Shown: positions 40,607 through 51,918, numbered from the stretch's first letter. The stretch is DNA of 64,000 nt from Candidatus Endonucleibacter bathymodioli (GCA_030674915.1 JASXSV010000001.1:62001-126000), one strand, 5' to 3'. Notes: a model not told the origin generated them from the letters alone. Made by a program: numbers and translations.

Positions 40607-41617
40607 ATGTATGAAGTGCAATCAATGAGCCCTAAAGTCCTAACATCTCCAGAGCAGCTGAATGCTATTTATGCGCAGATAAAGCCTTATGTAAGAATAA
40701 CACCGCTAATGGAAAGTGCCTATCTCAGTGAGTTGATTTCTGGCAAGGTGCTGGTCAAGCCTGAATCGTTGCAAGTAACGGGTGCATTTAAATTCAGAGG
40801 TGCTCTCTATCGACTAATGCAGCTTGATAAATACCAGAAAAAACAAGGAGTTGTAGCATACTCTTCAGGTAATTTTGCGGTAGGGTTAGCCCATGCAGGT
40901 AGAATACTAGGCATTTCCGTTCATCTTGTTATGCCTTTTGATGCGCCAATTAATAAAATTGAAAATGCTAGGAGGCAGGGGGCATCAATTACACTATGTC
41001 ATGATTTTCAGCCATCAAGAGAAGAGGCGGCTAATGAGATGGCTGCAATATTAGCAAGCCAACATGAGTACGTGTTGTTACATCCATTTGATGACCTTTT
41101 ATTGATAGAAGGACAAGCAACAGTAGGTGTGGAGTTGCAAAAACAGTTGTTTGAGAGTGGGCTAACCTGTGACAGTATGCTTTGTCCATCAGGTGGAGGT
41201 AGTCTGGTAGCAGGGTGTAGCCTTACCTTCTCTCCTGTAATTAACGGCACAGAGATCTACGCCATTGAGTGCCTAGGTTATGATGGTATGAATTTATCCT
41301 TGAGAGAACAAGTCGTAACTAGGGCCGTAGGCGGTGTTAGCAGTGAGTGTGATGCGCTGTTAGCCCTTAGCCCAGGGCAGGCAGCATTTGATATTGCAAG
41401 GATAACTGCAGTACAGGGTTTATCTGTAAGTGACTCTTATATCAAAAAGGCTTTACGCTTAGCTTTCGAGGAATTACACCTAGTGCTAGAGCCTAGTGGG
41501 GCTATAGCTCTTGCTGCAGTTCTGGCATTTCCCGAAAAATTTCACAGGAAAACACTGGTAGTTATTGCATCAGGTGGCAATGTTGACCTTAATAAATACA
41601 AATCTTTGGTTTTTTAG
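40607..41617 (+). CDS. PLP-dependent threonine/serine dehydratase family protein
   Basis: Fold type II PLP enzyme of the threonine dehydratase/serine racemase group. Seen: PLP lysine in VTGAFKFRGALYRL near residue 61, the phosphate-binding glycine loop SGGGSLVAG near 195, VAYSSGNFAVGLAHAG, and LEPSGAIALAA. 336 residues with no C-terminal ACT/regulatory domain, so it is not biosynthetic IlvA. Substrate (threonine, serine or another hydroxy amino acid) cannot be settled. ATGs at 40607 and 40625 are both possible. Confidence 0.85.
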   Translation: MYEVQSMSPKVLTSPEQLNAIYAQIKPYVRITPLMESAYLSELISGKVLVKPESLQVTGAFKFRGALYRLMQLDKYQKKQGVVAYSSGNFAVGLAHAGRILGISVHLVMPFDAPINKIENARRQGASITLCHDFQPSREEAANEMAAILASQHEYVLLHPFDDLLLIEGQATVGVELQKQLFESGLTCDSMLCPSGGGSLVAGCSLTFSPVINGTEIYAIECLGYDGMNLSLREQVVTRAVGGVSSECDALLALSPGQAAFDIARITAVQGLSVSDSYIKKALRLAFEELHLVLEPSGAIALAAVLAFPEKFHRKTLVVIASGGNVDLNKYKSLVF

Positions 41618-41758
41618 TATGTTTTTATACCTTCCGTAGAGCTCAAATAACAAGTGCAACAGACTCCTGAGTAGATGCGAAAAGTGATAAACATGTAAAC
41701 AGGCACCACCGTACCACGTGATCCCTCATAGACGACTATCTAGATAAGAGAAGTGAGT

Positions 41759-42874
41759 TTACGTGGTTCCAAGAGAGTGTCGTGCCTGAATGACCCCCCC
41801 GCCCAAGCAGTTATCTCCATCATAAAACACTACTGACTGACCGGGTGTTACTGCTCTCTGAAGTGTTTTAAAGCGGACAAGGTAACTACCATCTGACCAT
41901 TGAGATAGGCTGCAGTCTTGGTCATGTTGACGATAGCGTACCTTAGCCCTGAGATTGCAGGGGAATTTTGGTGCTATACCCGAAACCCAGTCAATGGTTG
42001 AGGCCGTTAGCGCTTCAGAAAACAGCAGTGGGTGATTATTACCTTGACCAACAATGAGCACGTTCCGTGCAAGATCTTTCTCCACCACATACCATGGAGC
42101 AGCACCCGCATTTTTAAGACCTCCGATGCCCAAACCTTGTCTTTGCCCAATGGTTTGGTACATAATACCCGCATGTTCGCCAATGACCTCTCCCTCAGTT
42201 GTTTCAATCGATCCGGGTTGAGTAGGCAGATACTTTTTTAGAAAGTCTCGGAATCGTCGTTCACCTATAAAACAGATGCCAGTACTGTCTTTTTTGTTGT
42301 AAGTAACTAGATCGTGTTTTTCAGCTAATTTTCTGACATCAGGCTTATCTAGTTCGCCTATAGGGAAGAGGGTTTTGGCAATTTGCTCTTTAGCTACTGA
42401 GTAGAGGAAGTAAGACTGATCTTTATTCGTATCAATACCCTTGTATAGTAAAGTAGTGTCTTCTGTGTTAACTTTCCTGACATAGTGGCCAGTAGCGATA
42501 TAGTCGGCTCCGAGAGTAATGGCGTACTCAAGAAAGGCCTTGAACTTTATTTCCTTGTTGCAAAGAATGTCTGGATTAGGTGTTCGTCCACTTTTGTACT
42601 CGCTTAGAAAGTGTTCAAACACATTATCCCAGTATTCTACTGCAAAATTGGCTTTGTGAAGTTTGATGGCAAGTTTGTCGCAGACAGACTGCGCATCCGC
42701 CAAGTCCTGTATGGCTGTACAGTATTCAGAATTATCATCCTCCTCCCAGTTTTTCATAAACAGGCCTTCAACTTGATACCCCTGTTGTGATAGGAGGAGA
42801 GCTGAAACAGAAGAGTCGACACCACCGGACATGCCAACAATAACTCGAGTTTGGGCTGGATGCTTCGTTAACAT
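41759..42874 (-). CDS. mnmA: tRNA-specific 2-thiouridylase MnmA
   Basis: Thiolates U34 of tRNA-Lys, -Glu and -Gln using sulfur relayed to it from IscS. Seen: PP-loop [24 protein letters not shown], first catalytic Cys in [33 protein letters not shown], and second Cys in [12 protein letters not shown]. 371 residues, normal. Sits between purB and icd as in enterobacteria, on the opposite strand. Confidence 0.96.
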   Translation of the reverse strand: MLTKHPAQTRVIVGMSGGVDSSVSALLLSQQGYQVEGLFMKNWEEDDNSEYCTAIQDLADAQSVCDKLAIKLHKANFAVEYWDNVFEHFLSEYKSGRTPNPDILCNKEIKFKAFLEYAITLGADYIATGHYVRKVNTEDTTLLYKGIDTNKDQSYFLYSVAKEQIAKTLFPIGELDKPDVRKLAEKHDLVTYNKKDSTGICFIGERRFRDFLKKYLPTQPGSIETTEGEVIGEHAGIMYQTIGQRQGLGIGGLKNAGAAPWYVVEKDLARNVLIVGQGNNHPLLFSEALTASTIDWVSGIAPKFPCNLRAKVRYRQHDQDCSLSQWSDGSYLVRFKTLQRAVTPGQSVVFYDGDNCLGGGVIQARHSLGTT

Positions 42875-43160
42875 AAATCAATCAATATAGAAAATAGCCT
42901 CTATTTTACATGAGGTAGCAATATTGCCAAGCTTCATAGCAACGGATGTCGGAAATTTTACGTTCAGATTTCTATTTTTATAACAAATGAGAATTTATTA
43001 CTTACTCGTGTTGGTATATCTTACCTTGCACTAGCGCGCAAACACATAGATGATTTGCTGAAAGCTTGGCGGTTCTCAGGGCCGGCAATATGTCGGCTTG
43101 AGAAAATTCTTTAGGTGGCTGCGTCAACCAATTAATGAAGACATGATAATGGAGATGATA

Positions 43161-44417
43161 ATGGGATACCAAAAGATTAAGGTACCGGTCAATGCGAAGA
43201 AAATTACTGTCAATAAGGATCTGTCTCTCAGCGTCCCTGATAACCCGATTATCTCCTATATCGAAGGTGATGGTATCGGCGTTGATGTTTCCCCTGCCAT
43301 GGTGAAGGTGGTGAATGCAGCTATTAAGAAAGCATATAGTGACAAGCGTTCAATTGCTTGGATGGAGGTGTATTGTGGTGAAAAGGCCACTAAAGTCTAC
43401 GGTGCCAATACGTGGATGCCTGAGGAAACCCTTAGGGCGTTAAAGGAGTTTGTTGTAGGCATCAAAGGTCCGCTTACTACCCCAGTAGGAGGTGGGATGC
43501 GTTCTCTAAACGTTGCTCTTCGACAGGAGCTCGACTTATTTGCCTGTATACGCCCAGTGCGCTGGTTTAAGGGCGTACCAAGTCCGGTAAAAAATCCTGA
43601 AAAAACAGACATGGTTATTTTTCGGGAGAATTCTGAAGATATTTATGCCGGTATTGAATGGCATGCAGATAGCCCTGAAGCAAAGAAGTTAATCACCTTC
43701 CTGCGTGATGAAATGGGAGTTACCAAAATTCGATTCCCTAACAATTGTGGTATTGGTATCAAGCCTGTTTCAAAAGAGGGCACTCAACGTCTTGTTCGTA
43801 AAGCTATTGAGTTTGCAATTATGGATGATCGTGACTCTGTCACTCTGGTTCATAAAGGTAATATCATGAAGTTCACTGAGGGCTCTTTCAAAGACTGGGG
43901 TTATGAGTCAGCAGTTGAATTTTTTAATGGAAAACCTCTAGATGGAGGACCATGGCACGTCATCAAAAACCCTAAGACAGGTCGGGATATTGTTATCAAG
44001 GATGTGATTGCAGATGCCTTCCTGCAACAAATACTAATGCGTCCAGATGAATATGACGTAATTGCAACTCTTAATCTTAATGGTGATTATATATCCGATG
44101 CTTTGGCTGCACAGGTCGGCGGCATAGGTATTGCTCCGGGAGCAAACATTGGTGAACAAGTAGCTATATTTGAAGCAACTCATGGGACAGCACCAAAATA
44201 TGCAGGACAGGATAAGGTAAACCCTGGGTCAGTTATTTTGTCTGCTGAAATGATGTTACGTCACTTAGGCTGGGATGAAGCTGCAGATTTAATCCTCAAT
44301 GGGATCAACGGTGCTATTGCAGCAAAAACTGTGACTTATGATTTTGAACGTTTGATGGAAGGTGCGACGCTGGTGAAATGCTCTGAGTTTGCTGACGCAG
44401 TTATTGGTCATATGTAG
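43161..44417 (+). CDS. icd: Isocitrate dehydrogenase (NADP)
   Basis: TCA-cycle oxidative decarboxylation of isocitrate. Very close to E. coli Icd throughout: [38 protein letters not shown] (the Ser is the site phosphorylated by AceK in E. coli), [34 protein letters not shown], and [17 protein letters not shown]. The frame is open upstream to 43098, but [10 protein letters not shown] matches the family start and has GGAG eight bases upstream, so I start at 43161. 418 residues. Confidence 0.96.
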   Translation: MGYQKIKVPVNAKKITVNKDLSLSVPDNPIISYIEGDGIGVDVSPAMVKVVNAAIKKAYSDKRSIAWMEVYCGEKATKVYGANTWMPEETLRALKEFVVGIKGPLTTPVGGGMRSLNVALRQELDLFACIRPVRWFKGVPSPVKNPEKTDMVIFRENSEDIYAGIEWHADSPEAKKLITFLRDEMGVTKIRFPNNCGIGIKPVSKEGTQRLVRKAIEFAIMDDRDSVTLVHKGNIMKFTEGSFKDWGYESAVEFFNGKPLDGGPWHVIKNPKTGRDIVIKDVIADAFLQQILMRPDEYDVIATLNLNGDYISDALAAQVGGIGIAPGANIGEQVAIFEATHGTAPKYAGQDKVNPGSVILSAEMMLRHLGWDEAADLILNGINGAIAAKTVTYDFERLMEGATLVKCSEFADAVIGHM

Positions 44418-44498
44418 CTTTGGTCGTGCATTCTAGATCAGCTCAGACAATCATTAGAGTCGTCGTATGTATATAGAAGTAAATCCGAAGGTATGTGG

Positions 44499-44520
44499 CA
44501 GGGGAATTTTTCTTCCCCTG
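44499..44520 (+). terminator. Hairpin after icd
   Basis: caggggaa and ttcccctg form a perfect eight-pair stem around a six-base loop about 80 bases after the icd stop. The expected T-run after the stem is poor (ttcactg), so termination may be weak or the hairpin may stabilise the transcript end. Confidence 0.55.
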
Positions 44521-44741
44521 TTCACTGAGTGGTATTGCTTTCCTGCGATAAACTACGTTTTGGTGCAATTGCATTTTTTATTTTACTGGAGTTACTTTTT
44601 GTAACACTCGATAGTTTTTGCTTTAATGAACGTTCTTTTTTTGACAGTATATTTTGTAATGATGCGCAAAAAACATGTTAATTTGAATATTGCTTTAAGT
44701 AAAAAAGAATGCCTCTTTATCCATTTTAACCCTTTTATTGT

Positions 44742-44756
44742 AGAGTATATTACTCT
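44742..44756. promoter_or_regulatory. Palindrome upstream of clpS
   Basis: agagta tat tactct is a perfect six-base inverted repeat 50 bases upstream of clpS. It could be an operator or part of the promoter. cspD, normally beside clpS, is not present in this 390-base spacer; nothing else is seen in it. Confidence 0.3.
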
Positions 44757-44805
44757 CGATACAACAGGAAACGAAATACAACTATGAGCTGTTACCAATA
44801 TCAAT

Positions 44806-45162
44806 ATGAGTAATTTGAAAAGATTTAGTCTAAACTTAGGAAGTGAAGGGTGTGAAAAGGAAGGTGATCAGGATCTTTCTGTCATTCCAGAGAAAACCAG
44901 ACTAATTCCTCCTTCAATGTATCAGGTCTTGCTCCTGAATGATGATTTCACGCCAATGGATTTTGTGGTTGACGTACTGGGAATATTTTTTGATATGCCG
45001 ACGGAAAAGGCGGCTCAAATAATGTTAACAGTCCACACTAAAGGTAAGGCTAGTTGTGGAATATTCAGCAAGGATGTTGCGGAGACTAAAGCTCAGCAAG
45101 TTAATCAGTACTCTAGAGATAACCAACATCCACTGTTGTGCAAGACAGAAAAGGCCAATTAG
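44806..45162 (+). CDS. clpS: ClpS, N-degron adaptor of ClpAP
   Basis: Binds substrates with destabilising N-terminal residues and hands them to ClpA. Seen: [21 protein letters not shown] (the NDD and M residues line the N-degron pocket), [19 protein letters not shown]. The 118 residues include an N-terminal tail somewhat longer than average. 20 bases upstream of clpA; one unit. Confidence 0.96.
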   Translation: MSNLKRFSLNLGSEGCEKEGDQDLSVIPEKTRLIPPSMYQVLLLNDDFTPMDFVVDVLGIFFDMPTEKAAQIMLTVHTKGKASCGIFSKDVAETKAQQVNQYSRDNQHPLLCKTEKAN

Positions 45163-45182
45163 AGTTATCAGGGTTACTTAAT

Positions 45183-47480
45183 ATGCTCAATAAAGACATT
45201 GAACTGACACTTAATAGTGCTTTTAGGGACGCAAGGGGCAAACGTCATGAATTTATGACGGTTGAACATCTGTTACTAGCCTTGCTTGATAATGAATCAG
45301 CATCAAGAGTTTTAATTGCCTGTGGTGTTGAAATTGACAAGCTTAAGAAAGAGCTATTTGAGTTTGTTGATTCCACAACGCCGCTGATTTCTGTTAGCGA
45401 ATCTGACCGTGAGACACAGCCTACCTTGGGTTTTCAGAGAGTGTTGCAGCGTGCGGTATTCCACGTCCAGAGTTCGGGTAAGAAAGAAGTCACTGGTGCC
45501 AATGTACTGGTTGCCATATTCAGCGAGCAGGAAAGTCAAGCTGTCTACTTCCTGAAGCAGCAGGATATTGCCAGAATTGATGTTGTGAACTACATTGCGC
45601 ATGGTATTTCAAAAATGCCGGGTCAAGAGCTGGAAGATTTAGGTCAAGACCTAGCGGAAGACAGTGAGTCTGAATCCAGTAGTAAGGACCCCTTAACAAA
45701 TTATACTACCAACCTTAATGATCGAGCTAAAGCTGGGCAAATTGACCCTTTGATAGGTAGAGAGAAAGAGGTTGAGCGTGTTTGTCAGATACTTGTTCGT
45801 CGACGCAAAAACAACCCGTTGATTGTAGGTGAAGCTGGTGTAGGGAAAACAGCAATAGCTGAAGGTTTGGCAAAGCGGATAGTTGATGGTGAAGTGCCAG
45901 CAGCGCTATCTGATGCTACCGTTTACTCTCTTGACTTAGGCTCCTTACTTGCTGGCACTAAGTATCGAGGAGATTTTGAAAAACGATTCAAAATGTTGCT
46001 GGGGGAGTTAAAGAAACGGGATCACGCTATTTTGTTTATTGATGAGATTCACACGATCATAGGTGCTGGTGCAGCTTCTGGTGGTGTTATGGATGCATCT
46101 AATCTATTGAAGCCTTTGTTGACATCAGGTGATATACGCTGTGTTGGTTCAACTACATTTCAGGAGTTTCGGGGGATTTTTGAAAAAGATCGAGCTCTGG
46201 CTAGACGCTTTCAGAAAGTGGATATTATAGAGCCTAGTGTTGAAGAAACTTTTGCGATATTGCTAGGGCTTAAAAAACGATTTGAAGACTATCATGATAT
46301 TGAGTATAAGGATGACGCGTTAAAAGCAGCGGCGGAGTTGGCAGATCGCTATATCAATGATCGACACATGCCGGATAAGGCAATTGATGTTATTGACGAG
46401 GCAGGTGCTTACCAGCGCCTACAGCCAGAAAATAACCGCAAAAAGGCCATTGAAGTCGACGATGTTGAAAGGATTGTTTCCATAATCGCTAGGATCCCAC
46501 CAAAGTCTGTTTCAACATCAGATAAGGAAATCCTGGGGAAATTGGAACGTAATCTAAAAATGGTTGTGTTTGGTCAGGATACTGCGATTACATCTCTTGC
46601 AATGGCCATTAAACTCTCCAGAGCAGGACTAAAACCACCGGAAAAGCCCATAGGTTCATTTCTGTTTTCAGGCCCAACGGGTGTTGGTAAAACTGAAGTT
46701 TGTCGCCAGTTAGCTCAGGCCATGGGAGTTGAGTTAATTAGATTTGATATGTCTGAGTACATGGAGAGTCATACTGTGTCACGTTTGATTGGTGCTCCTC
46801 CTGGTTATGTAGGTTTTGATCAGGGCGGGTTGTTGACTGAGGCTGTAAACAAAACACCTCACTGCGTGTTGCTGCTGGATGAAATCGAGAAAGGACATCC
46901 TGACGTCTATAACCTTTTGTTGCAAGTTATGGATCATGGCACCTTGACGGATAATAACGGCCGCAAAGCAGATTTCAGAAATGTCATATTTATTATGACA
47001 ACCAATGCTGGAGCCGCAACCATGAACCGAAGCTCCATGGGTTTCATGGTGCAGGATCATGCGTCTGATGGTATGGAAATAATCAAAAAAACATTCTCTC
47101 CAGAGTTCAGAAATAGGCTTGATGCTATTATTCCTTTTGAGCCTTTAAATGACGAAGTAATGAAGCATGTCATAGATAAGTTTTTGACAGAACTTCAGGC
47201 ACAACTGGATGACAAAATGGTGCAGATTGACGTAGATGAAAAGGCTAGAGCATGGCTTTCTGACAAAGGGTTCGACCGACAGATGGGCGCGCGACCAATG
47301 GCACGTGTTATTCAGGAACACCTGAAAAAGCCTTTAGCTGAACATCTTCTCTTTGGCAAGTTAGCGGATTTTGGTGGTAACGTAAAAGTAACTGTTAAAA
47401 AAAATGCGTTACACTTAAAAATTGAAGCCTCTAAAAAAAGAACGTCCGGTCTAGAGGTAGCGGATGGAAAAGCTAGTTAA
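45183..47480 (+). CDS. clpA: ClpA, ATP-dependent unfoldase of ClpAP
   Basis: AAA+ unfoldase that feeds ClpP. Seen: N-domain ([19 protein letters not shown]), D1 Walker [14 protein letters not shown] and Walker [16 protein letters not shown]2 Walker [14 protein letters not shown] and Walker [14 protein letters not shown], and the D2 sensor region [20 protein letters not shown]. The frame is open to 45138 inside clpS, but the ATG at 45183 gives the family N-terminus. 765 residues. clpP is not nearby, as usual. Confidence 0.97.
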   Translation: MLNKDIELTLNSAFRDARGKRHEFMTVEHLLLALLDNESASRVLIACGVEIDKLKKELFEFVDSTTPLISVSESDRETQPTLGFQRVLQRAVFHVQSSGKKEVTGANVLVAIFSEQESQAVYFLKQQDIARIDVVNYIAHGISKMPGQELEDLGQDLAEDSESESSSKDPLTNYTTNLNDRAKAGQIDPLIGREKEVERVCQILVRRRKNNPLIVGEAGVGKTAIAEGLAKRIVDGEVPAALSDATVYSLDLGSLLAGTKYRGDFEKRFKMLLGELKKRDHAILFIDEIHTIIGAGAASGGVMDASNLLKPLLTSGDIRCVGSTTFQEFRGIFEKDRALARRFQKVDIIEPSVEETFAILLGLKKRFEDYHDIEYKDDALKAAAELADRYINDRHMPDKAIDVIDEAGAYQRLQPENNRKKAIEVDDVERIVSIIARIPPKSVSTSDKEILGKLERNLKMVVFGQDTAITSLAMAIKLSRAGLKPPEKPIGSFLFSGPTGVGKTEVCRQLAQAMGVELIRFDMSEYMESHTVSRLIGAPPGYVGFDQGGLLTEAVNKTPHCVLLLDEIEKGHPDVYNLLLQVMDHGTLTDNNGRKADFRNVIFIMTTNAGAATMNRSSMGFMVQDHASDGMEIIKKTFSPEFRNRLDAIIPFEPLNDEVMKHVIDKFLTELQAQLDDKMVQIDVDEKARAWLSDKGFDRQMGARPMARVIQEHLKKPLAEHLLFGKLADFGGNVKVTVKKNALHLKIEASKKRTSGLEVADGKAS

Positions 47481-47492
47481 TATGCTCTAATG

Positions 47493-47512
47493 AGGGGGTG
47501 AGTACCCCTTTT
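47493..47512. terminator. Terminator between clpA and infA
   Basis: aggggg tgagta cccctttt: a five-pair GC-rich stem, seven-base loop and T-run on the plus strand, 12 bases after clpA. It may also act on the convergent infA transcript, whose stop codon is three bases away. Confidence 0.65.
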
Positions 47513-47514
47513 AA

Positions 47515-47733
47515 TTAACGCGCACGGTAAGTAATACGACCTTTGGTTAGGTCGTAAGGAGTTAGTTCTACCTTGACCTTGTCACCGGTCAGAATGCGGA
47601 TGTAGTTTTTCCGCATTTTACCGGATATATGTGCAGTTACCACATGGCCGTTTTCGAGTTCTACACGAAACATAGTATTAGGCAATGTGTCAATAACAAC
47701 CCCATCCATTTCTAAACTATCTTCTTTTGCCAT
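47515..47733 (-). CDS. infA: Translation initiation factor IF-1
   Basis: 72 residues starting [13 protein letters not shown], an OB-fold protein that binds the ribosomal A site. Contains [27 protein letters not shown] in near-canonical form and ends GRITYRAR. The frame is open 28 codons upstream, but the family start is at 47733. Convergent with clpA as in E. coli. Confidence 0.97.
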   Translation of the reverse strand: MAKEDSLEMDGVVIDTLPNTMFRVELENGHVVTAHISGKMRKNYIRILTGDKVKVELTPYDLTKGRITYRAR

Positions 47734-48292
47734 TAAAGTCGTACCTCTGAGCATGATGAAAGATAACCCTTGCCGGCGAGCATTCTGCCTGACAAAGTGG
47801 GCTAAAGTAAAGTGCATTTCTTAAATCGCTATGAAAATTGTACCCAATGAATATCCATCAGGATTACCATTGGACGATAATTAATTTTGTAATTCATTTT
47901 CCTGCCACCTTATTATCCAATAACTGAGGTGAAGATACTTCATTTTTAATGCTCTTGCCCACATTATTTGCCAGTGAATACAACATAGGCTAGCGATGAG
48001 TTGCTCAACATATAGATCATAGAATGTATATACCTTGCTCTGGGTGAAGAAACAAGACACTTTAATCATAGACAATGCCAGTCAATTATTGGAATGTTAT
48101 TATGTGACAAAACGTAGTTACAAACAGTACCCCAAAGAGCTTAAATAAGAGGGGCTTGTCTTGATTCTAGCATCATCTGTGGTATCAATTATTGGCGAAT
48201 ATTAATCGTTAGCTGGGAGCCAAAAACCTCATCATGAGTGAAGGTCGCATTATATCATTTATGTCACACCGATACAGGTGGCGGCATCATGT
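47734..48292. other. Decayed tract upstream of infA
   Basis: No supported gene. The infA promoter should lie in 47740-47880. A minus-strand 64-residue frame at 47881-48075 has no recognisable product. The right part merges into transposase debris. Confidence 0.35.
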
Positions 48293-48478
48293 TTTGGCAA
48301 CGACAAAGACGAAAAGCCGACAAAAGATCTTAAAGCTAGTTAGCGCTTTAGCCATGAGAGTCGTGGTAACAACAAGGATATCTATGGCTTTTCTGTTCAT
48401 AGTGCTGTCGCCGAAGATGGCTTTATTCATAACCAAAGAGTGACTACGAGCAATGTTCACAATTCTCATGAACGCGGT
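48293..48478 (+). pseudogene. IS4/IS5-superfamily transposase fragment
   Basis: One frame reads DKDEKPTKDLKAS, a stop, then RFSHESRGNNKDIYGFSVHS and GFIHNQRVTTSNVHNSHERG. The G-F-S-V-H-S ... VTTSNVH pattern matches the region after the second catalytic Asp in IS4/IS5-type DDE transposases. The fragment stops where the IS30 remnant begins, so one element has probably cut the other. Confidence 0.55.
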
Positions 48479-49113
48479 GACATCGGTTGCACTTTTACAT
48501 CGACCTGCGCCGATACTGTATACTTCATCACCCGCTCAACAATCGTCACTGGAGCGCCGCTGTGGCCCTTGCCGAACACCGTATCTATCTCCCAGTCACC
48601 GATGCGCGATTTATCGTCAACAACACTGGGACGCTAATCAATGCTCACTCGATTTTTTATCTGCCCCCGAGTAGATTTGCCGTTACGCCGATTGTCGTAT
48701 TTCTTGCCCTGGCGGCGCAGATGCGTATAAAGGTCGCTTCCCGCCTGCTTATCGGCCCAAATGTGGCGATAAATAGTTTCATGGCTAATCAGCTTCTCCT
48801 GATCATATAGCAGCCAACCTGACACCTGTTCGAGACTCCATTCTATACGGAGCTTGGCCTCGATCATGATTATCATTGCCGGGCTCATTTTAGTCGGTTT
48901 AACCGCAGTTTGACGTCGCTGCATAGCCTTAGCTTGCGCCTGTTTATGACGATAGCCCCTGTCTCCCGTATTTCTGGCCAGTTCTCTACTTACCGTAGGC
49001 GGACTCACCCCTATAATTTTCGCCACCTCCCTTTGTGTACAACCGCTTTTCTTTAGGGCAGAAATCTGGCATCGTTGCTCGTAGGTCAGTTGTTGGTAAT
49101 ATCCTGTCATCAC
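48470..49113 (-). pseudogene. IS30-family transposase, N-terminal two thirds, broken
   Basis: From ATG 49113 the product begins MTGYYQQLTYEQRCQISALK with a helix-turn-helix (CTQREVAKIIGVSPPTVSREL), continues WSLEQVSGWLLYDQ and ISHETIYRHIWADKQAG. A TAG stop replaces a Glu codon at about 48635; past it the frame continues RIGDWEIDTVFGKGHSGAPV, with the first DDE Asp, and ends at about 48470. The C-terminal part is missing here; a C-terminal IS30 piece lies at 8340-8515. Confidence 0.88.
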
Positions 49114-49189
49114 TTCATCTCTTGCCGGAGAAAAAGGGTAGGAGCTTACTTTCAGCGGGCCCCTTCTTCTACCTGATTAGATGATGCAC

Positions 49190-49440
49190 TTCGGATTTGA
49201 ATCCGCGGAAAAAGAAATATACGCAACACTGTCGGGTGGTGAGAGTCATTTTGTCACCTATAAGAAACGCTACGGGGCGTGCTAGAACTCGGTTGATGGG
49301 TACAGAGAACATACGCTAAGGCACTAAGTTTTTGGTGCTATATAGTGTGCCTAAGCCATGTATACGGTATGGGTACGTAAAAAATCAGTTCTAAGCATTA
49401 GGAATAACTCATAAAACCAATAATTTGACATTAAATACCC
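49190..49440 (+). pseudogene. IS3-family fragment, second copy
   Basis: The inverted counterpart of 38660-38905: both contain the YK(K/R)(R/H)YG segment (here ESHFVTYKKRYGAC) and the tract aaggcactaagttttt. Only the middle of OrfB remains. It ends next to the IS5-type element cluster. Confidence 0.6.
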
Positions 49441-49444
49441 CTAA

Positions 49445-49554
49445 TGAAGCTCTGAACAAGGTTATTCTTGCACAGGAAGGAATCTATAAGGTATTGATTT
49501 TGCTGGACCCACGCCTCCGCGGGGATTACGAAAGTGGCTTTAATCAGAGGCTCC
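49445..49554. mobile_element. Short IS5-type relic (110 bp) with mismatched ends
   Basis: Left end tgaagctctgaacaag matches the left repeat of the 49996-51131 element at 15 of 16 bases; right end aatcagaggctcc resembles the right repeat of the 49559-49991 element. CTAA flanks both sides (49441-49444 and 49555-49558), the usual IS5 target. No coding capacity. Confidence 0.5.
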
Positions 49555-49558
49555 CTAA

Positions 49559-49991
49559 GGAGTCTCTGATTGAATCTCCAAAACTTGGTAAAATAGCCTC
49601 GCTATGGGCAAGTAGGTATCAAAAATGAAACAACAAAGTTTTGCGTCACTAAGTAGCAGTCAGCGCAAACGTAATCGGTTGCAATCAAAAATACGAGCCA
49701 GGGTCGAGCACCTGTTCCGAATCCTCAAGTGTCAGTTTGGTTACCGTAAAGTTCTTTACCGTGGTTTGGAAAACAACAGGGCGCAAGTTATGAGCCTGAT
49801 GGTGATGGCCAATTTATACCTGCAACGTAATGCGTTAACGGCATAATTCCGCCCTAAATCCGCCTCGAGAGCGGATAAATGGGCAAAATCGACAAAATGA
49901 ATCGAAAATTACGATGAAATAAGCGCGATAGTCAGAGAATTTTATCACAAATCTGACAATCGACTTGCAAACTACTTCAATCAGAGATTCC
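49559..49991 (+). mobile_element. Internally deleted IS5-type element (MITE-like)
   Basis: Inverted repeats ggagtctctgattgaa and ttcaatcagagattcc (15 of 16 matching) bound 433 bases. Inside, the first codons and the last 60-odd codons of an IS5 transposase are joined in one frame (49625-49846), so the middle was deleted. Left flank CTAA, right flank ATAG, the latter shared with the next element. The full-length relative is the wreck at 1858-2411. Confidence 0.75.
49625..49846 (+). pseudogene. Deletion-fused IS5 transposase frame, 73 residues
   Basis: Starts MKQQSFASLS, the N-terminus of the IS5 transposase relative at 1858-2411, and passes directly into RKRNRLQSKIRARVEHLFRI then KCQFGYRKVLYRGLENN and VMANLYLQRNALTA, the C-terminal part. 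The DDE aspartates are gone; the final Glu region (RVEHLFR) remains. Open frame kept despite the deletion, but transposition activity is excluded. Confidence 0.75.
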
Positions 49992-49995
49992 ATAG

Positions 49996-51131
49996 GGAAG
50001 CTCTGAACAAGCTCGTTGATTTTTTACCCAAGCCTAAAAAGCTAAATTTAAATTTATGGTTTATATATTCATCTTATGGGCGTGTTTTTTTCGTTTTCCC
50101 TCGCTATTGGCGAGTTTTGGGCGGATTAACCCCCAAAATGCCCTCGTAGCATGTAAAGATTGGTCAGTCCAAGCAGGGTGAATACTTGAACTGCATTTTT
50201 TACTAAGCCTTTGTAGCTGGCTTTCTTGTCTCCGAACTGACATTTTATCACTCTAAAGCAATGCTCTACACTGGCACGAATCTGTGAGTTTTTGCGGTTT
50301 TGTTTCTTTTGTGATGAGTTCATATTTTTCTTTGGTTTACGTTTGTCATTAGCCTTCTAGCTCATGCCAAGGCTGCGTGCTCCTCGTTTGTAAGTGTCAC
50401 TAGTATAACCCGCATCTGAGAATACTACTTTGTCATCTTTGCGCAGTAACTTGGGTAATTCGTTAACATCAGCTTCATTCGCCGGTGTGACGGTTGCGCT
50501 GTGTATGGCGTTGCTATTGATATCTGTTCCTATGTGTATTTTAAAACCAAAATAATATTGGTTGTTTTTCCGGGTAGAACGCATATCAGGGTCACGTTTT
50601 TTGTCTTTATTTTTAGTAGATCTAGGAGCTTGGATAATGGTCGCATCCATGCTGCCTTGAGATACATTGATGCCTTTTTCAACAAGATATTGATTGATAT
50701 CCGCAAAGATGATTGCACTAAGTTGGTGCTTTTCAATTAGTCTTCTGAAATTAAGTATGGTGGTTTCATCAGGTATGGCATCTAATAAATCAAGTTACGC
50801 AAACCGACGCATTCAGTCCATATCGTATAAGGCATGCTCTGCTGCAGAATCTGATAATGAGTACCATTGCGGTAAGAAATAAATCCGCAACATGCTTTCC
50901 ATTGGCATTGGTGGGCGACCTTTGCCTTTCTTGGGATAGTAAGGCTCTATAATATTGAGCAGCAGTACCCATGGTACGGTTTTTCCATTTCATTTAGAAA
51001 GAGCTCACGTTTAGTGATAACTTTTTTATGGATGTATTCTGCGGATGCGAAAGTTATTTGTTTCATACGACAATACTGTTTGTTTGTGTGGCTGTATTAT
51101 CTCACATTTATTATACTTGTTCAGAGATTCC
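49996..51131 (-). mobile_element. IS5-family insertion sequence, inactive
   Basis: 1,136 bases bounded by ggaagctctgaacaag and cttgttcagagattcc (15 of 16 matching). Right flank CTAA, left flank ATAG. It holds one complete-length but broken transposase gene (50126-51066). Confidence 0.85.
50126..51066 (-). pseudogene. IS5-family transposase with frameshift and stops
   Basis: Reads from MKQITFASAEYIHKK through KGKGRPPMPMESMLRI, AIPDETTILNFRRLIEKH, MDATIIQAPRSTKNKDKK, FGFKIHIGTD, VVFSDAGYTSD and [17 protein letters not shown] to HFGG. All three catalytic regions are present. Broken by a frameshift near residue 25 and by three stops (two around MRRFA, one after RSLGMS). Confidence 0.9.
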
Positions 51132-51918
51132 CTAAGAGTCTGAATGTTGAATGGCTGTAATCATTATTTTTGGCTTAGGCTTTGCTACAGTATTGACTCT
51201 GATTATATTACAGGAGATTTATTCGTTGAGATATAACACTATTTTCAAAGGATTAGGTTTCAGCGAATAAATAGTTAGCACCGCTAATTAATAAAAAGTG
51301 TTAGCACTATCAATGCAGGAAATACAACGATGTATCTGTAATGAAAAGTTATGAGCTATAGATAATATCAGTACAGGATATTCTATATTATACAATCATA
51401 CTGCTTTAGGATTAGGCGTATACCTCAGTTTCAATTGATTTTTATAACTGCCATAATTTAGATAAAAAAACAGAATAAATACTAAAATCATATAAAAAAC
51501 AATGATATATAGGTAAATCTTAATTTTGTTTAATGTTGGTTTAGCCGAAATATTTTTTCGTTAAGACTTGTGTTAGATATATTGATAAACAACATGTTAT
51601 GCCTTCGCATATATACCAGTAATCTGTTCAGGATATATTTATTTTGAATAGGCAGTTGTTGGCTTGGAATCTGCCTAATAAATAGTAACTATCCCGTCTA
51701 GATTATAACCTTTTTGTCACGGACCTAAGGTTCACCATGAAGAGCGGTAGGCAATATAGATTCCGGATCATCTCCAGATATCTTGTCGAGAAATGCCGAC
51801 CTACATTGTTAACAAACTCTTTAAAATATAAATCTTGATATTTCATAGTTAAAAGTATTATTGTTTTTGCATAAATTCGTTTTGTCCTAAAGCTACCCGT
51901 GTGCCTAGCGAGGTTATT
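51132..51918. other. Upstream region of the large adhesin gene
   Basis: Nearly 790 AT-rich bases between the IS5 element and the adhesin start. No coding frame or known RNA found. Its length would leave room for a complex promoter; no specific sites can be named. Confidence 0.35.

Noticed and set aside
43098..43160. Longer icd product starting at a TTG
   Set aside because: The extra 21 residues do not match the Icd family, and the ATG at 43161 has a well-placed GGAG.
48287..48469. 60-residue minus-strand frame
   Set aside because: The opposite strand carries the transposase fragment with recognisable motifs; this frame is its shadow.
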